Shown: positions 41,301 to 63,783 of the stretch, one piece after another
Numbering within the stretch: the stretch's first letter is position 1
Layout of the letters: every line of letters begins with the position of its first letter
Assembly (NCBI GenBank): GCA_964035545.1
Contig: OZ037772.1
Location: 5,818,389 to 5,882,388, forward strand
Source: Bugula neritina
Lineage: Eukaryota > Bryozoa > Gymnolaemata > Cheilostomatida > Bugulidae
Direction: 5' to 3'
DNA: 64,000 nt
The notes under the pieces: generated by a model
Seen by the model: only the letters and a program-made list of their open reading frames with translations
Told to the model about the DNA's origin: nothing
The model's database searches: none
Position numbers and translations under genes: made by a program

Positions 41301-42726
41301 CACATCTTACCTTACTGCCATACGAGATAGTGGTGGTTCTAATGACATTGCTGCTATTGGAGCCACTCATGGGTATTACCATACCACCCCCAGTTCTGTA
41401 CGTGGAGCTGGTTCTGGATCTCATGGTTGGACTGTAGGAAATTCCACCACCGGATTCTCCGCTTGACTCATAAGTTCTAAAAATAGCCACAATAATATCT
41501 TTAGTGTGGGTATTCTTCAATAGTCTAACAGGCTAAGTATATAAAATAAATTGTTATCAAGATAGCTAAATATGACAATAATATACTTTAGTACATTGAT
41601 ATAGGATGATTTTCTAATCACCTAAAGTACTAAATATCCAAAAGAATTGTTAGAAATTGAACATGCAAGCATAACTGTCAAAAAGATTTTGAAATTAGAG
41701 AATGGTTTATAGTCACAAAGCAGTAATGTGATAATACAATTAATAATTATAGTTTACTGCTATCACTACCTATATTTATCAAGAAAAGTACAGAATAGAA
41801 TATGTTAAATCTACCAATCTATACCAATTATTTTTTCTTTATTTAATTCCGTATTTTATTGGGTATCTTTTAGTATAATCACTCAAAATGTTTTAACAAA
41901 GCTGAATTATAATATCACCATGACAACACTTTAAATGTTGCATATTTATAGAAGTAGATTTGTTGCAAGATTGAGTTGTTACCGTGGAGACAGTCTTAGC
42001 ATACAAACCATTTGAATTGCAAAGTTAAGCTGAAGTTGGCATTGAGCCAATAATCAGTCAGCCGGAAGACTATAACGATGTATAATACTCTACTCTAGTT
42101 TACTATATACTCTTAGTTTACTTTAGCTGGGTCAATAAATATGCTACATGCATTGATAATCATAGTGCATAGGATAACCTGATGAGAAAATAGAAATCTA
42201 AACTATATAATATTATATAGAAACAACAGTGAAAGCCGACATATGATATAATCATTAATATAGTAGTTTAAGAATTTGTAATGTTTAACATAAGTGCATT
42301 TTTAATCTTTGAATTGTGAAACAACCATTAAAGCTATAGATTAAGATCAAGTTGGACTTCAATTTATTTTTCTAAGACAAATAAACTGCTTTTCCAAACA
42401 CCAAATGAGAAATTAATTTGTATAATTGGAAGCTTACGGAAGTTCAGTGATAGTTTAACAACTATATAAGTCTACGTTGTTGGGGCTTATAATTAATGGC
42501 CACAAAATAAATTAAGTCTACATTTATATTTGTTGAATAAATGGTACTATCATTAAGCTAATGTTTAAAACATCTCTGATATACAGTAAGAATTTTTATT
42601 TTTTAGCAATTGTTTGCAAACAAACAGATTTAAATTTGCCATTGTTTACCAAACAATCTCCAATTAAGATACAAAGAATATTTTAAGTTTACTCTACCTT
42701 GTGGTTTTAGTAGTTTTCACTGACAT
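35378..42726 (-). CDS. Cytoplasmic intermediate filament protein with lamin-tail domain (3' end unresolved)
   Basis: Twelve exons found: 42698-42726, 41311-41476, 40686-40887, 39879-40023, 39076-39262, 38677-38760, 38270-38443, 37450-37626, 36976-37145, 36566-36681, 35877-36037, 35378-35563, about 599 codons with consistent phases. The head is Ser/Thr/Gly-rich. Coil 1A begins KKSMQDLNSRFANYIEKNRF, a classic rod-start motif. Coil 1B is about 140-147 residues, the long lamin-like type seen in protostomes. Coil 2 ends LELEIAAYRKLLEVEENR. A Ser/Gly linker leads to a lamin-tail domain (GPLAISQTEPTGLWVEVENT, GGWRI, FEFPEDMVLG, VKIYARGKG, LVNPSGE). No nuclear-localisation cluster follows the rod, favouring a cytoplasmic filament. 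The final exon after GE|gtaagt was not identified. A TATA-like box lies about 110 bases upstream. Confidence 0.9.
37981..38070 (+). mobile_element. tRNA-derived SINE, family 1, 5' part
   Basis: GGGAGCAGCCGTGGTCTAGG with intact box A, box B GGGTTCGAGCC and GGCATTGGTAATGTTA, then truncated. In an intron of the intermediate filament gene. Head close to the 18251 copy. Confidence 0.75.
40890..41215. repeat. AT-rich low-complexity stretch
   Basis: Irregular TATAT/ATATTA-rich sequence in the intermediate filament intron between exons 2 and 3, without a fixed period. Confidence 0.6.
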
Positions 42727-42831
42727 CTTTCTGTTTCAGCTTTTATCCCTTCAGTATTTGAAGAACTCTTTTAGGTTGTGCAGCACAAAGAACTTCTGCA
42801 GTTAAATACACAACTGCTGAACTGACAGTGG

Positions 42832-42839
42832 TTTATATA
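42832..42839 (-). promoter_or_regulatory. Candidate TATA box of the intermediate filament gene
   Basis: TATATAAA on the minus strand, about 105 bases upstream of the start codon at 42726, a spacing that leaves room for a short 5' UTR. No transcript start is known. Confidence 0.5.
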
Positions 42840-43137
42840 CACTCATTCACAGACTATGATTGGTCAGATGAGTAAATTCTTTCACATGCCTTCTTAATGC
42901 TAAGGGATATCCTAACAAATTGCTCTTACATCACGTTGTGCCAGTGTCATGAGTCACTTAGCAAGCACCTTGCACTTACTTGTTTCTCATTGTTAAAGTA
43001 TGCTTTGGCTGTCTTTAGTAGGAAGTTTTAGTCATTATTGAGGTCAAAGGTTAATCTAACCTGCTGTAAAATAAATTGATTCAAATACATGGACTTTAGC
43101 TTAGCATCTGCTTACTTTGTTGCATTAGCTGTAAAAC

Positions 43138-43549
<412 letters not shown>

Positions 43550-44699
43550 ATATACATTTTGTGCATTTACATTATTAACATGTATGCATGCAATGACAAC
43601 TAAATTAAATATTAATTTCTAGTAGCTTGTAAAATATATAAAGAATTCAGTTTTTTTATTCTGCTGTTATAATCTTTCTTCAATACGGTGTGAAAGCTTT
43701 TATATATGTTATGTAATATAAAAAGTTGAACTATATTTATTAAATACCTAAATGTAACTTCATTATATGAAAGGTGGAAAGGAAAACGGATATTGATAAG
43801 TTTGAAGCCCTATATAGATGTTATGGCAAGTCTAAAACTTACCTATTTACTTATAAACATTCTATTCTTTTGCTTGCCTGATTTAATTCATTTCTATTAT
43901 ATTCTGCTTTAGATATTTTAGCTGTTGGATTATTTATTTTGTAATTATAATTGCAGTATTTCACTACCTAATTATAACAAACTAACTATATATACCAGTG
44001 CTTTGAGGTTTTAAAAAATGCCATAATTTTGTTGTATGACTTGTTTAGCTGCTAAAGCATTTACCCTCTATTAGTCACTGCATACACACAGCACGATGTG
44101 TAACCTATACTATTGTGATTAACATACAAGTTAATTGGTTGGTATTAATAATGTTTAAATATTCAACACACAAAAATACTTGCATTTCCATGACGATAAT
44201 TGTTGTGAATAATTCATTTCCTTTTTACTAATATTTGCTTAGTGATTCAATCACAACTTGGATATTAATTTGCTACTTGAATGACAAACAGCAACAGCAT
44301 TTCGTTGTCAGGTAAATGCTGACGTCAACATAATAACCTGTACATTGCTGATGGCTATTTATATTGCTGAATTGCTGATTTTATGAAATCTGATATCCAG
44401 TGTGAAATATTTGAGGCCTGACAATGATGTCTTGACTTTTTCACTTGTACATGCTGTCATTAGTGCAGTGAATGTGCTGCCAAGATTCCCTCAGTCACTT
44501 AACTATCTATAGTTTCTCAGCCATGCATAAATCATGAAAATTATTTTCTGCTAATGCAGCAGCAGTTAAAACACTATAATAGAAATTTTACCTACAATCC
44601 TGTTCTTTCGGCTAGTACTCCTATTTCCTAATGTGACCTTTAACCTTGCTAGTTATGCTGCTTTGTAACTGATGCTTTAATAATTGGTAATATTTGTAG

Positions 44700-44768
44700 T
44701 GCAGTGGTCTCTGTGGTGCAATGCTGGAGGTCTCGGGTTTGAGTCACAGTTGGGACAATTATTTTGCA
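44700..44768 (+). mobile_element. tRNA-like SINE head (family 2), internally deleted
   Basis: GTGGTCTCTGTGGTGCAATG, GAGGTCTCGGGTTTGAGTCA and GTTGGGACAATTATTTTG; box A half is shortened. Confidence 0.5.
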
Positions 44769-46349
44769 TAGGTATATTCACTAAGTAAAGCTAATCCATT
44801 GCAGCGTTCATTTCCATAACTCAAAGTAATAGAACCACAATTAGTATTATTGTCAAGGCTTTACAACTTTATCTGTTTCAAGTAACCTTTTTGGTTATAT
44901 TTATGCGTTTGTATTAAGTCATTCAGTAAGGTCATCTAATTACCATCCTGCATAGGAAATGAATATAAACACCTAATTTATGACACCTACACCATACACT
45001 TCATTGTGTTCAAGATGTTACTGAAGAGTATTATATACAAGTAATCATATATTATTTACGGAGAGGCGCCGGTTTGAATAAAATAAAAGCAATTAAAATT
45101 AACTTGTTGTTGAATATATAAAAATTTGCTTCAATAAGACACTAGAAAAAGTTAGTTTTGCCGAACCATGTGTCAATGCATCCGTTTGTAATAATCCATT
45201 TGTAAATACTAAAAACCGCTAGTAATCTCAAGTTTAACAAGCCGTTGACAAACTAATTGATGATATCTCAGGAAGGTTGTATAATACCGTTGAAGTATTT
45301 AGCAAAAATAACCTGGTTGTCATAGCAACTGTATAACGATTAAGTACAATGTAGATAGTTTAATGAGCCGTGCGGAGCAAGCCGGCCTATTAGTCAGGTT
45401 TATCAATTGGAATCACACATAATAGTTAATTTCAAAAACAAAATAGTGTATGCAACAAAATTGTTGCCGTGGAGATGAAGATGCAATGAATTTATTATCA
45501 GACTAAAAGTTTTGCTTGCAGTTAGTAAACTTATAATGATTGAAAGCAGAAGATTTACAAACTGTAAACTGGAATAAAAGAAAAATGAAAGTTGCTCTAT
45601 TAGGTAGAAAATATGTTTTGTTCGAAAACCATTTGCATGATACAGGTTAAGTTGAGGCAATCCCCGAATTCTGTCATTAAAGCAGTTGATGATTTGCAGT
45701 TGCAAATAAACAGTAAAGTTTGTTTCCTTTTGCCTATCTGGTTACACACTCAATACTAGTTTGCGACTATCTATCACATTTTAGGAGCTCATGCAGTATA
45801 CGTTTTTGTGCTTTTAGTTAATACAACATTGACAAATAAAACTTATCAGTTGAGTTGTTTCCTATATAAGGTTTTTTAGGGAAAAAGCATAAAACTTTTG
45901 CTGGTTTCACTATATAGGCCTATGTATGTTTAGAATCAGCACATAAAATTACTTCATAGAATATAGAAAATTTTAATAATTTGGGCAAACATTAGTTTTT
46001 TTGTCTAAATTTGCTGGTGTGCACTAACAATTAAGTAAGATGGTACATGTATTAATTTAGAAAATGGGTCACTGCCAATAAAGTCAAAAGTGTATAACAG
46101 AAAGATTTTAAATATTTATATCATATATAAGTCTTATAATATAAGTTTTGTCTGCAATAAGTGTGTGTATTTATAGAATTATCATTGAAATAAAAGGATA
46201 TTTTATTCATTGCAGTCCATGAACTTTTCTGCTCTAGTATAACTTTAAACATTCATATGCGTCATGACATTTGATTTCAAGAACTCAAAATAGCAGCATT
46301 CTGTAACATATATAGTTACACCGATTCTGGACAACTATCAGCTGTGTAG

Positions 46350-46445
46350 TGATGAGTTTACCCAGTAGTCCCCGTATTGTAATGGTTAGCACACTTGCTT
46401 GCAAGCCAGAGGTCTCGGGTTCGATTCCCAGTGGGAGCAATTATT
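46350..46445 (+). mobile_element. tRNA-like SINE head (family 2), best copy
   Basis: Leader GTGATGAGTTTACCCAGTAG, then a tRNA-like unit with box A GTATTGTAATGGTTAGC and box B GGTTCGATTCC, ending GTGGGAGCAATTATTTT. The CCGTA(G/T)TGTAATGGTTA head resembles valine/glutamate-type tRNAs. The acceptor arms pair poorly and the same leader occurs at 28896 and 55282, so it is a SINE, not a functional tRNA gene. Confidence 0.65.
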
Positions 46446-47120
46446 TTTTAAACTGTGCTTTTTGCGCTGTTTTGCTCTCTGTTTACGCAGTGAGTCAGCT
46501 ATTTGCATTAGTTTTGCTAACTTCTGCTGCAGAATTTTGCAAAATTACTGGTATAGTATACCATTTGCATCAAATTAGCTGCTTTATTCCATGAGGTAAA
46601 AAAATTGAATTCTTACAACTTGTTATTATGAAAGTTTACTGTAAATTATATTTTATCTAAAAACTGTTGGTTTAATTTGCTGCTTGCACTTTTTAGCGAC
46701 ATTATTGCAATATGTGTTCAAAGCTTTCTATTTCATTTAAATTTTTACAATATTCCACTTGTTCTGATGAATATCGCTTGCAAAACATTATCAAGCTACA
46801 AAAGCTTTCCTTATGCTAATCAGTATGTGTAACCATGGAAACAAAGTTATAAACAAATTAACACAAGCTAGCTATAAATGACATTGTATTAGGAGTAAAA
46901 ATGGATAATTATTAGTAATCCATCGTGCAAAGGAAGTAGGAGCTATAGGAGCTGTTGATATTATTTAATTTTTTTCTTGTGAAAAAACAGTAAAAATCAA
47001 TTATAGTTTTATAAATAAGAACAAAACATTAATTTCAAAGTGTTGTTTCAGTTCAAAAGGTTATTAAATGTTACATATGCACAAAAAGAGCAGTACACGC
47101 ATGCATATATACATTTATCA

Positions 47121-47154
47121 TATATATATATATATCTATATATATCTATATATA

Positions 47155-47229
<75 letters not shown>
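47121..47229. repeat. TA microsatellite
   Basis: TA tract with a few CTATATATAT variants, immediately 5' of the hammerhead ribozyme. Confidence 0.95.
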
Positions 47230-47231
<2 letters not shown>

Positions 47232-47246
47232 GCCATGGTACTCTGT

Positions 47247-47293
47247 TCTGTGCTGATGAGGGGACAAATCCCGAAACAGCTGCTGTCCACAGA
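47247..47293 (+). ncRNA. Hammerhead self-cleaving ribozyme (complete fold)
   Basis: All conserved core elements are present in order and every helix pairs. Helix I: TCTGTG (47247-47252) with CACAGA (47288-47293). Core CTGATGA (47253-47259). Helix II: GGGG (47260-47263) with TCCC (47269-47272), loop ACAAA. Core GAAA (47273-47276). Helix III: ACAG (47276-47279) with CTGT (47283-47286), loop CTG. C at 47287 is the expected nucleotide before the cleavage site. Helix I can extend outward by CTC (47241-47243) with GAG across an internal loop. The tiny helix III and genomic setting resemble hammerheads known from Penelope-like retroelements and retrozymes of animals. No reverse transcriptase is seen nearby. 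Predicted RNA processing of an element transcript; activity not shown. Confidence 0.85.
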
Positions 47294-47300
47294 TTGAGAT

Positions 47301-47301
47301 G

Positions 47302-47365
<64 letters not shown>

Positions 47366-47372
47366 TATATAT
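47301..47372. repeat. TA microsatellite
   Basis: TA tract immediately 3' of the hammerhead ribozyme. Confidence 0.95.
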
Positions 47373-47428
47373 ATTTGGTATTGATACAATTTTGGATATA
47401 AAATAAACTTATATTTTCATTTTTCGAC

Positions 47429-47430
<2 letters not shown>

Positions 47431-47503
<73 letters not shown>
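47431..47503. repeat. TA microsatellite
   Basis: About 35 TA units with one TACATA interruption. Confidence 0.95.
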
Positions 47504-47515
<12 letters not shown>

Positions 47516-47729
47516 AAATATATCTTTACGAGCTAGCAATTTGATTCTAAATAGGTATACGAGAAACATTGTTATTTATTACTTTATTAGGTAAAGTAAT
47601 TACACTGATATTTCGGGTTCCACTGTACCCATCTTCAGAGTAGCAATGAATGAAATTCAAAAATTATTATGTTAGGTTAGACGTTATGCATGACACAAAG
47701 AATAGAGAGTGACAGTGAGAGTGTTAACC

Positions 47730-47783
47730 TTTTATCTGAAGATTGTGTACATTCTATTGCACACGAAACTAGTAGTAATAAAG
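47730..47783 (+). ncRNA. Possible second, degenerate hammerhead-like fold
   Basis: Core CTGAAGA (47736-47742, allowed by CUGANGA) and GAAA (47765-47768). Helix I TTTTAT with ATAAAG (47778-47783, one G-U). Helix II TGTGT with GCACA but a T-C mismatch at its core-closing pair. Helix III ACT/AGT with an A before the putative cleavage site. The closing mismatch makes activity doubtful; it may be a relic or chance. Confidence 0.35.
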
Positions 47784-47870
47784 TGTTTTAAATCAAATTT
47801 TAGCGTTCATTACTTTTATTTACTCTGCTCTGCACAGCATTGAGCTCTCTTTAGTGGTAAACTATACACC

Positions 47871-47876
<6 letters not shown>

Positions 47877-47946
<70 letters not shown>

Positions 47947-47979
47947 TATATACATATATGTATACATATATATATATAT
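47877..47979. repeat. TA microsatellite
   Basis: TA tract with ACATATATATAC variants at its 3' end, about 170 bases upstream of the start codon of gene E. Confidence 0.95.
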
Positions 47980-48150
47980 AGACTGAACCTTATTTGCAGC
48001 TAACTCACATTAAGGTGAAGCATTTTAGAAGAAGACAGCAAGAATTTAAACTTATTTCAATAATTGAAAACTGTTACAGTTCCAACAATGAGTTTTTTAA
48101 ATTTCGTATCATATTGTGTGCTGTTGAGTGAAATTGAATGTGGTAATAAA

Positions 48151-53526
<5,376 letters not shown>

Positions 53527-53627
53527 TACAGATTCTAGAAATGGAGTGACAACACATTTTAAAGTGACCGCTAAATTTTTTAAAAAAATTTTTTCAGCAT
53601 AATATATTCAGACTTATAGCTAAAGTA

Positions 53628-53633
53628 AATAAA
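53628..53633 (+). terminator. Candidate polyadenylation signal of gene E
   Basis: AATAAA about 100 bases downstream of the gene E stop, at typical 3' UTR distance. Confidence 0.5.
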
Positions 53634-54926
53634 ATATGGTTTGAATATTAGAACTAAATGTTACTGTTTTGTCTCTGCATTCATCTGTTGTTGTTTTTCT
53701 AATTTAAATACGAAATAGTTTTTACCCATGAGCTGTGCTTTTTTCAACTTCAAATATGTCAAAAACAACGCTATAACTATTTTTATTGTTATTCCAACCA
53801 ATACCATACATATTTTAGACACTTGTATTATATATATAAATATTACAAACTATGTGCATTTTAAATATTTATGTCGAAGTCTAATTTTTAGCTGCTGACG
53901 AATATTTTATTGAACCAATTATATCTGAAAGCGCCCTATATACCATAATAAAAATATAACATCTTTCTTACAGCTAGGTTTTACTGACTGCACTTACAGT
54001 TAGTGTATAATTTAAATCCAGTAGATTTTTAAGCTGTAAAGATCCAACAATAAAGAAAAGAAAGCTTGTTCTATCCTCAGGTAGACATTTTTAATATATT
54101 TGCAAAGCAATTGATACAGGTTGTTGTGCTGAGGTGATTTCCGTTATATCTGTATGTAAAATAACTGCATGGTGAGGTAAATATCGGTTGTTTAAAAAAG
54201 GGACTTTTGTCAAAGAGAAATATAAGATGTTACTTGTAAAGTAAACCATTTCTAACAAAAAATCTAATTGATTATTTACCTGTATTCAAAGTAGTCCATG
54301 TAACAAATATGTATTTTTATGATTATTTCTAAAACGCTTTGCTTTAGATGATTTGCAGAATTCAAATCAAGGACTCAGAACTTTAATACAATCTACTATA
54401 TTGAAGCCAACTTTCATGACGATGCCTCTTGCCCTGTGTCAATTTCGATAAGTATGTTATAGCTAATAAAATATTTGTGTCAATTCTGCATGGTTTGCCA
54501 AATTGTGTTAGTTCATCGCCATTTGAAACAAAAGTAGAAATCACGGAAAGTTTATGTGTAACCATAGAAACAAAATTATAAATGACCAAAATCAGGTTAT
54601 TCCACTGGATTACATTGTATTGAGATGGAGCGGCTAAAAGTAGTAGTTCATCAAGTATAGGAAGTAACAGCTGTTATTATCCAAATATATTTGGCGTTAG
54701 GTGAAAAAGTTAACCATACTGCAAGTAGCAAGCACTACATAAGGCTACAATTAACTCAACAGTGGGACAGGAAGCAACTATTTCGATCCCAAATCATCAC
54801 TATAAATTAAAAAACAATAACTTTACTTCATCACAAAACATCAAGACAGTGTTAGCATGAGAGCCTTTTGGCTAAATGTGCACAGCTCACAAGTCCTTTA
54901 GTTGAGAAACTTTAGCGAAATATCTC
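53634..54926. other. Intergenic region, nothing recognised
   Basis: AT-rich sequence between gene E and the minus-strand WSC/PAN copy. No repeat family, exon or structured element seen; the minus-strand frame at 54383-54589 has no features. Confidence 0.5.
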
Positions 54927-55281
54927 TTAGCCACTCTTAAAAGCAATTCGATATGGAGAAACATTAATTCCTTCTACAACAGTAGTTGACTCAAAGTCGA
55001 ATTTATAAAGGGAGCGGGTAAAGACGCCATCATTACCGGTAGTCTTATCAAAAGTGAAGCCAGCACAACTTTCTTGTCTCTGACACAAAAGAGCGCAGAT
55101 GACCTTGTCAGTCTCCAGGCTAGTTGAAATTTCAATCACCTTTGAAGTCATGTTCTTTACACCGAAGAAAGTTTCATGATGTTGGCTGGAAGCTAAGAAA
55201 GATATATACTTTTTAGATAAAGTAACAAAAATCAGAACAAACATACCTGAATAAAATCAAGTGGGCTTTTTGTATGTAGTA

Positions 55282-55380
55282 TTGAGTTAACCCAGCAGTA
55301 CCCGTAGTGTATTGGTTAGCACACTTGCTTGCAAGCTAGATGTTTCGGGTTCGATTCCCAGTTGGGGCAACTATTTTACA
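55282..55380 (+). mobile_element. tRNA-like SINE head (family 2)
   Basis: TTGAGTTAACCCAGCAGTAC leader, CCGTAGTGTATTGGTTAGCA box A region, box B GGTTCGATTCC, end GTTGGGGCAACTATTTT. In the intron of the damaged WSC/PAN copy; close match to 46350-46445. Confidence 0.65.
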
Positions 55381-55562
55381 TTGAACTTGACTGATTTAGT
55401 TTCAGTTTCCCGTATGCTTCTCAAGCTATTTTATTTCTATAAAAGTTGATGTTTTTGAAAGAAACTAGTAGTATTATATGCTAGCATTAAAGTTTGGTAG
55501 TTGCAGACATAAGGAATCAAGAACTATCTTTTTCCTTTTCATATACTATATCTCAAAACTCA

Positions 55563-55760
55563 CTCTAGTCTATATAGTCACCATTCATGTGAGAAACCAC
55601 TGATAGAAAGAGTTTTTGTTGAAGCATAGTTTTGACTTGTTTTAAATGAGGCACAGAATCAATTGTGACTAGATGCTCTTCATAACATCACCAGTGGCCT
55701 TGGTCCGGGCTCAACCCCATGACCTAGTGTTAACTAGGCAAACGCTTTAACCCCTAGACA
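55563..55760 (-). mobile_element. tRNA-derived SINE, family 1
   Basis: Inverse full-length-like copy: ATAGTCACCATTCATGTGAG, AATGAGGCACAGAATCAATT, AACATCACCAGTGGCCTTGG, and a tRNA-like head ending AACGCTTTAACCCCTAGACA. In the intron of gene J. Confidence 0.75.
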
Positions 55761-56300
55761 TAATATCTGAGACTGTAAAAGAACAAAACGAGCATACTAG
55801 ATTTCAATGTAGACACAAATATTCTCTATATTCCACCACACTGCTGTAGCTCATCTCCAGAACAGGTTCTGTCACACTCCTCATCACTCACAGCAGACCC
55901 ATTTTTCCCCAGTCTATCATTTTCACAAAAACATTTGATAGAATTGAAACCCTGCTCACAAAAGGTTTCTATTATTTGACAGCATGGTATTTCGATCTTA
56001 TTTGTTTGTTCTATTGCATTCATTTTATTAGCACTATTATCATTTTAGTAGTATAGTAGTATAAGTTCAGTATGTTTAATGATTATATTAGTATTATTAT
56101 TATCATTTTTAGACTAATATAATCATTTATTACAAAAGATATATGTAAACTAAATTTTTTTGTTCAAATGTTTGATAACTAAAATGTTTGATAGTAGGAT
56201 CATAATCAATATAAAAAATAAAGCTGCTGAATAATTTTTGACAAAAGGCACATTAAACTATAATCCACAAGTAGAAAGTTGTACTGATTGAATTTTTTGG

Positions 56301-56500
56301 NNNNNNNNNNNNNNNNNNNNNNNNNNNNNNNNNNNNNNNNNNNNNNNNNNNNNNNNNNNNNNNNNNNNNNNNNNNNNNNNNNNNNNNNNNNNNNNNNNNN
56401 NNNNNNNNNNNNNNNNNNNNNNNNNNNNNNNNNNNNNNNNNNNNNNNNNNNNNNNNNNNNNNNNNNNNNNNNNNNNNNNNNNNNNNNNNNNNNNNNNNNN
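56301..56500. other. Assembly gap (200 N)
   Basis: Exactly 200 undetermined bases, a conventional filler of unknown true length. Frames spanning it are meaningless. It may hide upstream exons of the damaged WSC/PAN copy. Confidence 0.99.
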
Positions 56501-58084
56501 GTTTTGAACAACTTTCAAATTTTGAAAAAGCTTCATTCGCAAATACATGCAATCTTCTGATCTATCAAATAAAATACATTAATTTTGATAAATTAATATA
56601 GGAGAATCAAACAAATACACGCATAACTAGTAAAGGTGATAATTTGCTAAAATGCAAATCTTTGTGTAAGCAGTTTGCAGAGTGTAGCTATTGTAATGCT
56701 GTAATATGTTACTATAGTGCTAAGTTGTTTGCCTCTGTTTATTTCATCACTTGCATGCCCATAGATTATAAGGTCTTAAGTGTACCACTTGCAGCCAGTA
56801 GTATCAATAAACTATGTGCAGTTAGTTATCCTGTCTTGTGGAAACATGGTGACTTTCATGTGACTTTCTAGTCTCTATTATATCAGGTGCTATTTTATGA
56901 TATGACTTTTTGTATGAACACTACTATAAAAACCTAGATTATATAAATTCAAAAACAAACCTCAAATACTTATATGTTCAATAACTACTGCTACATTGCG
57001 ATAAAAAGTAGCGTCAGGGTGAAAAGTGAAGGATAAGAACAAAGAAGGGTAAAGATGGAAGGTGTGGGTATTATAAGATCAATGGGTATGGAGAGAGTAT
57101 ACATTTTAAACAGAGAAAGACAGGCAGAGAGAGGAAGAGGATAGGGTATAGACACAGAACATAGAAAGATTCTTTCAGCTTACACTGGCATATATAAAAA
57201 TAAAAAGTTGAAGCAGCACAGCTATACGGGTTATTTTACTTAATTTAGTACACACTCAAAATCTCCAGTTTTTAGCTAGTTTTCCCAATTTACCTGCTAA
57301 TATGTATATGGTGTTTTGCTGGAAACTAATAGCATATCAATAAATACAACTAACTGGTCCAGGTTCATTTTTAATTTTGCTTAATTTTCTATGAGTTTCC
57401 TAATTTTTACCTAATTTGGATTTTCGGACCGTCACCATTTTTTCGTGACAGTCTCGCATATATATAAAGTGCATATATGACAATGACTTTGTTATGCATA
57501 ATTAGAACCAGCACACAAAAATACCACTAACTACTATATTACGTCAACAGTTGCAAAATATATTGTCTTAAATAGTTTAACTCATGCAAGTTTGTAGTCG
57601 CTGTCCCTGTGAGAAACCCCTGATGGATGGGGTTTTTGTTAGAATGGGCTAAGGACTTATTCAAATGAGACACAGGAGCAATTATGACTGGATGCTTTTT
57701 CTAACATCACCAATGGCTTTTGTCGGAGTTCGAACTCACGACTTCGTGTTCACAAATCGAACGCTTTAACCCCTAGACCAAGGCTGCTCCCTGTCTTAAA
57801 TAGTTGTACTAGAATATCATAAAATACTGCAGACAATTAAGTGACGAGTGCTACAACTGCAGTGTCCTAGATTCTACATGTCTAAAATTAGTGCAACTTT
57901 TAGTTTGTGCTTGTAACATAGTATCGGATAAAATTAAAACTAAACTTTGTGCATAGTAAAGAAATTTTAATAATTTCAATAATTTCAATAATAGAAAGTT
58001 ACTACAGTCTCAACAATGAATGCATCAGCATGCGTGAAATTTTAATAGCTTGTCCTATTAACGAAATTTAAAGCTGAAAGTAAA
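56501..58084. other. Intergenic region upstream of gene F
   Basis: Contains one inverse SINE (57581-57790) and a small GTCAC/GTGAC hairpin near 57429-57450. The last 130 bases resemble the 5' flank of gene E, including CTACAGTCTCAACAATGA near 58001-58018. Confidence 0.5.
57581..57790 (-). mobile_element. tRNA-derived SINE, family 1, full-length
   Basis: Inverse copy from CTCATGCAAGTTTGTAGTCG through GAGACACAGGAGCAATTATG and CATCACCAATGGCTTTTGTC to the tRNA-like head ending ACCCCTAGACCAAGGCTGCT. Good match to 18251-18462. Confidence 0.82.

Positions 58085-63783
<5,699 letters not shown>

Larger units (their letters stand above)
54927..56023 (-). pseudogene. WSC + PAN-like copy, damaged or incomplete (gene J)
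   Basis: The PAN-like exon 54927-55192 is intact: VICALLCQRQESCAGFTFDK, ending TAA, with a good acceptor (ctttcttag) in phase 1 as in genes A and B. About 630 bases upstream, 55826-55951 encodes the second half of a WSC domain (IKCFCENDR, EECDRTCSG, LQQCGG) but reads into TAG immediately after CGGI, where genes A and B continue with a tryptophan and about ten more residues. The likely acceptor gives phase 0 rather than the family's phase 1. A donor inside the CGG codons (g|gtggaa) could rescue splicing to the PAN exon. Upstream exons, if present, may lie in or beyond the assembly gap at 56301-56500. Either a decayed duplicate or a divergent gene with a shortened WSC domain. Confidence 0.5.

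Noticed and set aside
45403-45705. Minus-strand 100-residue frame
   Set aside because: No domain, no splice context and AT-driven hydrophobic composition; not supported as a gene.
46368-46438. Functional tRNA gene
   Set aside because: Boxes A and B are good but the acceptor and anticodon stems pair poorly, and the unit is dispersed with a fixed leader, as expected for a SINE.
46349-46594. 81-residue frame containing a SGSIPSGSNYF stretch
   Set aside because: It translates the box B region of a tRNA-like SINE; the same peptide-like string recurs at 8774.
47607-47640. Minus-strand hammerhead with CTGAAGA core
   Set aside because: Helix II needs a bulge and helices I and III pair badly, so it is listed only as a possible relic within a finding, not as a ribozyme.
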